A stretch of DNA of 64,000 nucleotides, taken from assembly GCA_943912855.1 (NCBI GenBank), contig CALTVC010000005.1, positions 124,001 to 188,000 on the forward strand, in the 5' to 3' direction. The notes under the pieces are model-generated. The model was given only the letters and a program-made list of their open reading frames with translations. It was not told the origin of the DNA and did not search any database. Positions 59,214 to 64,000 of the stretch are shown here, piece by piece; the stretch's first letter is position 1, and each line of letters opens with the position of its first letter. The position numbers and the translations under genes were made by a program. The stretch is from an uncultured Flavobacterium sp. Lineage in GTDB: Bacteria > Bacteroidota > Bacteroidia > Flavobacteriales > Flavobacteriaceae.

Positions 59214-60386
59214 ATGAAAAAACGAATTTTTAGATATGTAAAACATATTATGGTAACCTTTATAATACTTGCAGTTTTAGCAATCTCATTTGGGCTGTAT
59301 CATGGTGCGAGTTTTCGCTATGCAGAAAATCCTGAAATGATGAATTGGGATAAAGATGGGCCTTATCTATTTCGTGAAAATGACAGTGTAGTATCGGTAA
59401 ATTATATTAGAGGAAATCAAGATGCAGGGTTTTATTTAGACCAAAAAGAATACGACTCAAACTCAGAAATCCCGGCTTATTGTTATTTTCCATTAGATGA
59501 TATCCACTTTGAATTTACCATCAACAGCAGAATTGAAATTCCTGCAACTACTTATAACGACAACGCTAAAATTTTGGCGATTTCCGATATTGAAAGTGGT
59601 TTTAAGACTTTCCGTGATTTTCTAATTACCAATAAAGTAATTGACGAAAAACTAAATTGGATATTTGGACACGGACATTTGGTTTTACTTGGAGATTTTG
59701 TAGATAGAGATTTTTCGACTACCCAAGTACTTTGGTTTATTTATAAATTAGAACAAGAAGCAAAAGAAAAAGGAGGAATTGTTCATTATATTTTGGGAAA
59801 TCACGAATTGAAAAATATGCAGGGAAATTTTGAAGATACATCCCTAAAATATTATCACGTTTCTTCTATTTTAAAGAAGCAACAAACGGACTTGTATGGT
59901 ACAAATTCTTTTCTCGGAAAATGGATGTCGAGTAAAAACTCAATCGAAAAGATTAATGGAATTCTGTTTGCGCATGGAGGAATACACCCAGATTTAGCAA
60001 AACACAAAACGAATTTAGATGAAGTAAATCAGATTATTCGTAATAATTACTACAAACCATATTATCCTAATCCTGAACAAAACTTGGAGCAGTTATTGAT
60101 TTCTTCTCACAAAGGTATTGCTTGGTATAGAGGCTATTTTAAAGATGATTTGACCCAGGAAGATGTAGAGAAAGGATTAAAACAATTTAATGCAAAATCA
60201 ATCGTGGTAGGACATACACTTCAATCGAAAGTTAACAGAAAATTCAACAGAAGAGTAATAGGAATTGATGTGAAACATCCGAAGGATTATTCAAAGTCCA
60301 TTCCCAACCAAAAATCGGAAAGCTTATTAATTGAAAGTAATAAGTATTACAGAGTTTTGCATAATGGAGACATGAATGAGATATGA
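59214..60386 (+). CDS. Membrane-anchored metallophosphoesterase
   Basis: 390 residues. One N-terminal membrane helix (about 12-30). Calcineurin-like phosphoesterase motifs in order: D125-I-E127 (DxH in most members, Glu for His here), GDFVDRD (160-166), GNHE (195-198), a His in FAHGGIHPD and VVGHT near the end. The missing His in the first motif might change metal use but is known in some subgroups, so activity is not excluded. Substrate is unknown; relatives act on phosphoproteins or nucleotides. Divergent from the LytS-like kinase gene and in the same AT-rich segment. It may be controlled by that pair. Confidence 0.85.
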   Translation: MKKRIFRYVKHIMVTFIILAVLAISFGLYHGASFRYAENPEMMNWDKDGPYLFRENDSVVSVNYIRGNQDAGFYLDQKEYDSNSEIPAYCYFPLDDIHFEFTINSRIEIPATTYNDNAKILAISDIESGFKTFRDFLITNKVIDEKLNWIFGHGHLVLLGDFVDRDFSTTQVLWFIYKLEQEAKEKGGIVHYILGNHELKNMQGNFEDTSLKYYHVSSILKKQQTDLYGTNSFLGKWMSSKNSIEKINGILFAHGGIHPDLAKHKTNLDEVNQIIRNNYYKPYYPNPEQNLEQLLISSHKGIAWYRGYFKDDLTQEDVEKGLKQFNAKSIVVGHTLQSKVNRKFNRRVIGIDVKHPKDYSKSIPNQKSESLLIESNKYYRVLHNGDMNEI

Positions 60387-60463
60387 AAATTCTTCATGTT
60401 TAGATTGATGAAAATCTATGCCTGAAAATAAATCAATACCAAAACCTGTGGAGTGCAAAAACA

Positions 60464-60493
60464 AAAAACCTTCAGTTTTCACTGAAGGTTTTT
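60464..60493. terminator. Bidirectional terminator between the phosphoesterase gene and tRNA-Val
   Basis: Perfect 12-bp stem (60464-60475 with 60482-60493; core CCTTCAG / CTGAAGG), 6-base loop, A run before and T run after. Serves the plus-strand gene and the minus-strand tRNA. Confidence 0.88.
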
Positions 60494-60499
60494 AAAATT

Positions 60500-60577
60500 T
60501 GGTGGGCGATGAGGGGTTCGAACCCCCGACCCCCTCGGTGTAAACGAGGTGCTCTGAACCAGCTGAGCTAATCGCCC
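60500..60577 (-). tRNA. tRNA-Val (anticodon UAC)
   Basis: On the minus strand the cloverleaf is complete: acceptor GGGCGAT with ATCGCCC, D arm GCTC / GAGC, anticodon stem CCTCG / CGAGG with loop TTTACAC (anticodon TAC, reading GUA and related Val codons), T arm with TTCGAAC. The CCA end is encoded (60500-60502). The total is 78 bases. The 3' end faces the AT-rich gene segment 57.5-60.4 kb; no integrase or duplicated tRNA end was found. Confidence 0.95.
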
Positions 60578-60661
60578 CAATCTATTGCTTTACGTTGTTG
60601 TGATTACTTCCGTATTGCGATTGCAAAGATAGCACTGTTTTTCGTTTCTGCAAGCGTTTTG

Positions 60662-61876
60662 CTATAAAATTTCTGCAACAACAAAGGTGCTCCCGCCTAT
60701 ATAAACCAAATCTTGAGGTGCAGCATCCTGAAGTGCAGTGGAGTAGGCTTCATTTACTGATGTAAAAATTTTTCCAAAAATTTTATATTTTTTTGCTTCC
60801 TCGGCTAAAATTTGTGCGTCGAGACCCCTCGGTACGTCAGGGCGACAGAAATAGTACACCGCATTTTCCGGAAAAAGGGGTAAAATTTCGTCAAGTTTTT
60901 TGTCGTTTACCACGCCGAGTACAAATCTCAGGGTTTTGTAAGGTTGTGAAAGCAGTTGTTCCAGCACCGGAACGAGTCCGTGATTATTGTGCGCCGTATC
61001 GGCTATTGCTACCGGATTGCTGTGTATTTGTTCCCAACGACCACGAAGCCCGGTATTTTTTACAACGTTTAATAAACCAGCCTTAATATCGTTATTGTTT
61101 ATGTTTAGCGGAGCTTTTAGGAGTTCAGTGGCCTGCAATACTGTAGTACGGTTTTTTTGCTGATAAGCGCCTTTTAAAGCGCTTTCATACTCAGGCCAGG
61201 TTTTGTCTGAAGCAAAATAAATCTCAGAAGCAGTTTTTCTTGCCTTCTGTTCAAATACTGGTTTTGTTTCTGCGGTGTATTCGCCTATAATAACAGGAAT
61301 GCCGGGCTTAATGATGCCTGCTTTTTCACCGGCAATTGCCTCAAGTGTATTTCCCAGGAATTGCGTGTGGTCCATCCCTATGTTTGTAATTACAGAAAGT
61401 AGGGGAGTAATGATGTTAGTGCTGTCCAGTCTGCCGCCCATTCCGGTTTCTATAACAGCTATATCTACGTTTTCCTGCGCGAAATAATCAAATGCAAGGC
61501 CAACGGTCATTTCGAAGAAACTAAGCGATTGCTCCTCAAAAAAAGGCTTGTTGCGGGCTATAAAGTCAACTACAAACGTTTCGCTGATATCTTCACCGTT
61601 TATTTTAATACGCTCCCTGAAATCTTTCAGGTGAGGAGAGGTGTATAGTCCGGTTTTATAACCCGCTTCCTGTAGTATGCTTGCCAGCATGCTCGATGTG
61701 CTACCCTTACCGTTAGTGCCTGCGACATGGATGCATTTTATTTTATTTTCGGGATTGCCCAGGTGTTTTGCCAATAGTAAAGTATTGCTCAAGTCTGCCT
61801 TATAAGCCGAAGCACCCTGCATCTGGTACATGGGCAGTTGCTTAAACATCCACTCGGTAGTTTCTTTGTAGTTCAT
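60662..61876 (-). CDS. folC: Bifunctional folylpolyglutamate / dihydrofolate synthase
   Basis: 404 residues. Mur-ligase-type ATPase with the P-loop HVAGTNGKGSTSSML (about 50-64), GLYTSPHLKDFRERIKING, SFFEMTVGLAFDYFAQENVDIAVIETGMGGRLDSTN, and TNIGMDHTQFLGNTLEAIAGEKAGIIKPGIPVIIGE. The C-terminal domain includes LRGRWEQIHSNPVAIADTAHNNHG. It adds glutamates to folates and also makes dihydrofolate. Downstream (on the minus strand) of the amino-acid dehydrogenase gene, whose terminator lies between them. Confidence 0.96.
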   Translation of the reverse strand: MNYKETTEWMFKQLPMYQMQGASAYKADLSNTLLLAKHLGNPENKIKCIHVAGTNGKGSTSSMLASILQEAGYKTGLYTSPHLKDFRERIKINGEDISETFVVDFIARNKPFFEEQSLSFFEMTVGLAFDYFAQENVDIAVIETGMGGRLDSTNIITPLLSVITNIGMDHTQFLGNTLEAIAGEKAGIIKPGIPVIIGEYTAETKPVFEQKARKTASEIYFASDKTWPEYESALKGAYQQKNRTTVLQATELLKAPLNINNNDIKAGLLNVVKNTGLRGRWEQIHSNPVAIADTAHNNHGLVPVLEQLLSQPYKTLRFVLGVVNDKKLDEILPLFPENAVYYFCRPDVPRGLDAQILAEEAKKYKIFGKIFTSVNEAYSTALQDAAPQDLVYIGGSTFVVAEIL

Positions 61877-61888
61877 GCTAATAAAAAA

Positions 61889-61907
61889 ATGGGGCGGTAA
61901 GCCCCAT
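61889..61907 (-). terminator. Terminator of the amino-acid dehydrogenase gene
   Basis: ATGGGGC (61889-61895) pairs with GCCCCAT (61901-61907), GGTAA loop. On the minus strand a T run follows. It lies 23 bases after the dehydrogenase stop and partly within the folC leader. Confidence 0.82.
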
Positions 61908-61929
61908 CTGAATTATGTAAATATTGTTG

Positions 61930-63156
61930 TTAAACCAGTTGGCTTAATGCTATTTCAAAAGCAGTAAAGCTAATGCCGGTTTTGTTGCTGTTCTTAGCGT
62001 GCACGTCTTTAAGTGCTTTTTTTATTGTGTCGCTTGCGTCTTTAAACACAGCTTCGTCTGTCATAGAAACTTTAGATTCCATGAAATAGGCAAATACCCT
62101 TGCCATACCACAGTTAGAAATAAAGTCTGGGATAAGGCTTACTTTGCTGTCTGTGGCTTCCATGATAGGGCCAAAGAAAATTTCCTTATCGGCAAACGGT
62201 ACGTTAGCACCACAAGAAATTACTTCCAGTCCGGCTACTATCATGGCGTCTACCTGAGCACCTGTAACCAGTCTTGAAGCGGCACAAGGGGCAAATATCT
62301 CAGCGCCCACACTCCATACCTGGGCATCAAGCTCGGCAAACGGAATCATTTTTTCGGCTATAAGTTTATTACCGTCTTTATCAAGGAACAGTTGTTTTAT
62401 TTCTTCAAAGCTAAAACCGTCTTTGTTTATAAGACCACCTTCACGGTCTATGATGCCTACTACTTTAGCACCAAGCTTGGCCAGGTAAAATGCTGCGGCA
62501 GAACCTACGTTTCCAAAGCCTTGTACTATAGCTTTTTTGCCTTCTATACTTCCACCAAAAATATTGTAGTAGTGGTTAACAGCCTCGGCTACGCCATAAC
62601 CGGTAATCATATCGGCTACGGTATACTTACGGTTAACATCTGGCGAAAACGCAGGGTTTTCTATTACCTTAACCACACCCTGACGCAGTTGGCCTATGCG
62701 GTTAATTTTATCGGCTTCGGTGGGTTTAAAGTGACCTGTAAATACGCCTTCCTGCGGATGCCATACGCCACATTCTTCGGTAAACGGAATAACTTCGTGA
62801 ATTTCATCTACGTTAAGGTCGCCACCCGTGCCATAATAGCTTTTCAATAGTGGCGAAACGGCTTTGTACCAACGTTGTAGTACACCTTTTTTTCGAGGAT
62901 CGTTCGGGTCAAAGTTAATGCCTGATTTTGCACCACCAATGGCAGGGCCTGATACAGAGAATTTTACTTCCATTGTTTTGGCAAGAGAAAGTACTTCATT
63001 CATGTCCAGTCCTTTGCGCATACGTGTTCCTCCACCTGCTGCACCGCCACGTAACGAGTTTATAACGGCCCAGCCTTCGGCTTCGGTTTCACTATCTTTC
63101 CAGTTAAATACTATTTCGGGTTGTTTATTTTCAAATTTTTGAAGTAATTCTTTCAT
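61930..63156 (-). CDS. Glu/Leu/Phe/Val-type amino-acid dehydrogenase
   Basis: 408 residues from the ATG at 63156 (MKELLQKFENKQPEIVFNWKD). An upstream in-frame ATG at 63192 would overlap the -7 promoter box at 63181-63188, so it was rejected. The substrate-binding half has GGAAGGGTRMRKGLDMNEVLSLAKTMEVKFSVSGPAIGGAKSGINFDP and TGGDLNVDEIHEVIPF; the Rossmann half has GYGVAEAVNHYY and VQGFGNVGSAAAFYLAKLGAKVVGIIDREGG. It oxidatively deaminates an amino acid with NAD(P). Glutamate or leucine substrate cannot be told from the sequence alone. The same-strand folC gene follows after a terminator. Confidence 0.93.
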   Translation of the reverse strand: MKELLQKFENKQPEIVFNWKDSETEAEGWAVINSLRGGAAGGGTRMRKGLDMNEVLSLAKTMEVKFSVSGPAIGGAKSGINFDPNDPRKKGVLQRWYKAVSPLLKSYYGTGGDLNVDEIHEVIPFTEECGVWHPQEGVFTGHFKPTEADKINRIGQLRQGVVKVIENPAFSPDVNRKYTVADMITGYGVAEAVNHYYNIFGGSIEGKKAIVQGFGNVGSAAAFYLAKLGAKVVGIIDREGGLINKDGFSFEEIKQLFLDKDGNKLIAEKMIPFAELDAQVWSVGAEIFAPCAASRLVTGAQVDAMIVAGLEVISCGANVPFADKEIFFGPIMEATDSKVSLIPDFISNCGMARVFAYFMESKVSMTDEAVFKDASDTIKKALKDVHAKNSNKTGISFTAFEIALSQLV

Positions 63157-63180
63157 TAGTAGTGTTTGTTTAGAGAGGGA

Positions 63181-63188
63181 CAAATATA
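63181..63188 (-). promoter_or_regulatory. -7 box of the amino-acid dehydrogenase gene
   Basis: TATATTTG on the minus strand fits TAnnTTTG. It ends 25 bases before the ATG at 63156 and excludes the longer start at 63192. Confidence 0.55.
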
Positions 63189-63225
63189 ACAAAGATTTTT
63201 TGAGATTTTTTCGCTTAAACAGATG

Positions 63226-64000
63226 TTATATTGCAAATTGAACATTTATAGAAGTGCCCTTTCCGGGAGCGGATTCTATTTTAAGCAGACCGCTAAGAGC
63301 TGTGGTGCGTTGTTGCAGGTTTTTCATGCCTATGCCACCCGATTCTTTATCGGTATCAAAGCCAATGCCGTTGTCTGTTACGGTTATTATAATTTGCCTG
63401 CCATCTTTTTGAATGTCTATGTTGGCGTGTTCAGCTTCAGAATATTTGTTTATATTTTGAATGGCTTCCTGTATGATACGATAAATGTTTACTTTGGTAG
63501 TGTTAGGCATGTTTTCCCAGTCAATGGATTTATCCATAGAAAGTTCAAAGTATGTCCCGAAATTATTTTTCTGGGTTTTTACAAGGAAGTTCAGCATATC
63601 GGCAAAGTCTTTACCCTGAACAAGTGAAGCACTTCGGCTCAGGTCATGCGATACCGCCCTGATTTCCGTTTCCAGCGATTGCAGTTCTTTGATGTAGCCT
63701 TTCCGTTTTAGTATGGTTTCGTCATCGCTTTTACGATTACTGAATTCAAGGTTGAGGCGAACAGCATAAATATTGTTAAGTATACCGTCATGTAGTTCCA
63801 TGGCTATACGGTTCTTCTCATCAGATCTTGCCGATTCTACCCTTTCCTGCTGTTCAAACATCAGCTGGTAAATCTCTTCGTTAGCCTTTTGTTGTTCCTG
63901 AAGCATTACAAGTTCCTTGTTTCGTGAATTCAGGTAATAAATGATAAAAATTGCCGCTACAAATAGCAATACCACTACCGATACACCTATTATAAAACTG
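63226..64000 (-). CDS. NarL-type sensor histidine kinase (HisKA_3), C-terminal part
   Basis: The frame is open at the right edge, so the N-terminus is missing. What is visible starts inside a membrane helix (VSVVVLLFVAAIFIIYYL), then a coiled coil (NKELVMLQEQQKANEEIYQLMFEQQERVESA), HisKA_3 with RIAMELHDGILNNIYAVRLNLEF (phospho-acceptor His), and HATPase with IQEAIQNINKYSEAEHANI, DNGIGFD and GGIGMKNLQQR. In the family such kinases act with NarL/FixJ regulators. Upstream genes outside the window may encode a TPR or sensor N-terminus. The stop at 63226 and the dehydrogenase promoter are close. Confidence 0.9.
   Translation of the reverse strand, partial: SFIIGVSVVVLLFVAAIFIIYYLNSRNKELVMLQEQQKANEEIYQLMFEQQERVESARSDEKNRIAMELHDGILNNIYAVRLNLEFSNRKSDDETILKRKGYIKELQSLETEIRAVSHDLSRSASLVQGKDFADMLNFLVKTQKNNFGTYFELSMDKSIDWENMPNTTKVNIYRIIQEAIQNINKYSEAEHANIDIQKDGRQIIITVTDNGIGFDTDKESGGIGMKNLQQRTTALSGLLKIESAPGKGTSINVQFAI

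Noticed and set aside
60400..60660. Integrase or attachment site at tRNA-Val
   Set aside because: No integrase gene in the window and no repeat of the tRNA 3' end was found on the far side of the AT-rich segment.

Overview
The window looks like a chromosomal segment of a member of the Flavobacteriaceae (Bacteroidota), close to Flavobacterium. Support: a gldKLMN type IX secretion/gliding cluster, proteins ending in T9SS type A and type B sorting domains, an exosortase F (XrtF) pair, TonB-dependent receptors with carboxypeptidase-like N-terminal domains, a short primary sigma factor lacking region 1.1, and many start-proximal TAnnTTTG boxes, the -7 element of Bacteroidetes promoters. Coding density is high. 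No rRNA, CRISPR array, insertion sequence, integrase or phage gene was seen. There is one tRNA (Val, UAC).

Layout. 1-5.7 kb: N-terminal part of an RND-efflux adaptor (runs off the left edge), rpe, a TonB receptor, and a membrane glycosyltransferase whose start codon is preceded by a strong leader structure. 6-15.6 kb: rpoD, a TM2/DUF2752 pair, secreted proteins and lipoproteins of unknown function, a CDP-alcohol phosphatidyltransferase, a beta-lactamase-fold hydrolase and a TlpA-like thioredoxin protein. 15.7-19.1 kb: rpsO-pnp and a GAF protein of the free-methionine-sulfoxide-reductase family. 19.1-24 kb: xrtF and its partner, then a probable metal-handling group (HYC_CC_PP protein, TonB receptor, secreted HMA-domain protein). 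24.0-24.4 kb: a gene-free stretch with three similarly built hairpin-linker-terminator units, candidate tandem small RNAs. 24.5-28 kb: a T9SS cargo protein and a large MG2/plug-like secreted protein. 28-35.7 kb: a same-strand block miaB, YcxB-like gene, sigma-54-type activator, lptE, TPR-like gene, secG, groES, groEL. 35.9-44.5 kb: topA, a ureohydrolase-fold protein with missing metal ligands, gldK, gldL, gldM, gldN. 44.6-57.3 kb: a T9SS type B cargo gene directly after gldN, a small secreted protein, an NtrC-type regulator tail-to-tail with a hybrid histidine kinase, an XRE regulator and a giant T9SS type A protein. 57.5-60.4 kb: visibly AT-richer genes (LytTR regulator, LytS-like kinase, metallophosphoesterase) ending beside tRNA-Val, possibly acquired. 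60.6-64 kb: folC, a Glu/Leu dehydrogenase and a truncated NarL-type sensor kinase.

How genes work together: GldK/L/M/N form the outer-membrane ring and inner-membrane motor of the T9SS, which should export the three sorting-domain proteins found here. The secG, lptE, groESL and miaB block is housekeeping. The xrtF pair is a separate protein-sorting system with no recognisable substrate in the window.

The most interesting points are the tandem RNA-like units at 24.0-24.4 kb, the leader structure at 4073-4131, the ligand-poor ureohydrolase pseudoenzyme next to gldK, the XrtF pair without a substrate, and the metal-handling group with a probably leaderless first gene. All functions are inferred from reading sequence; no database search was run.
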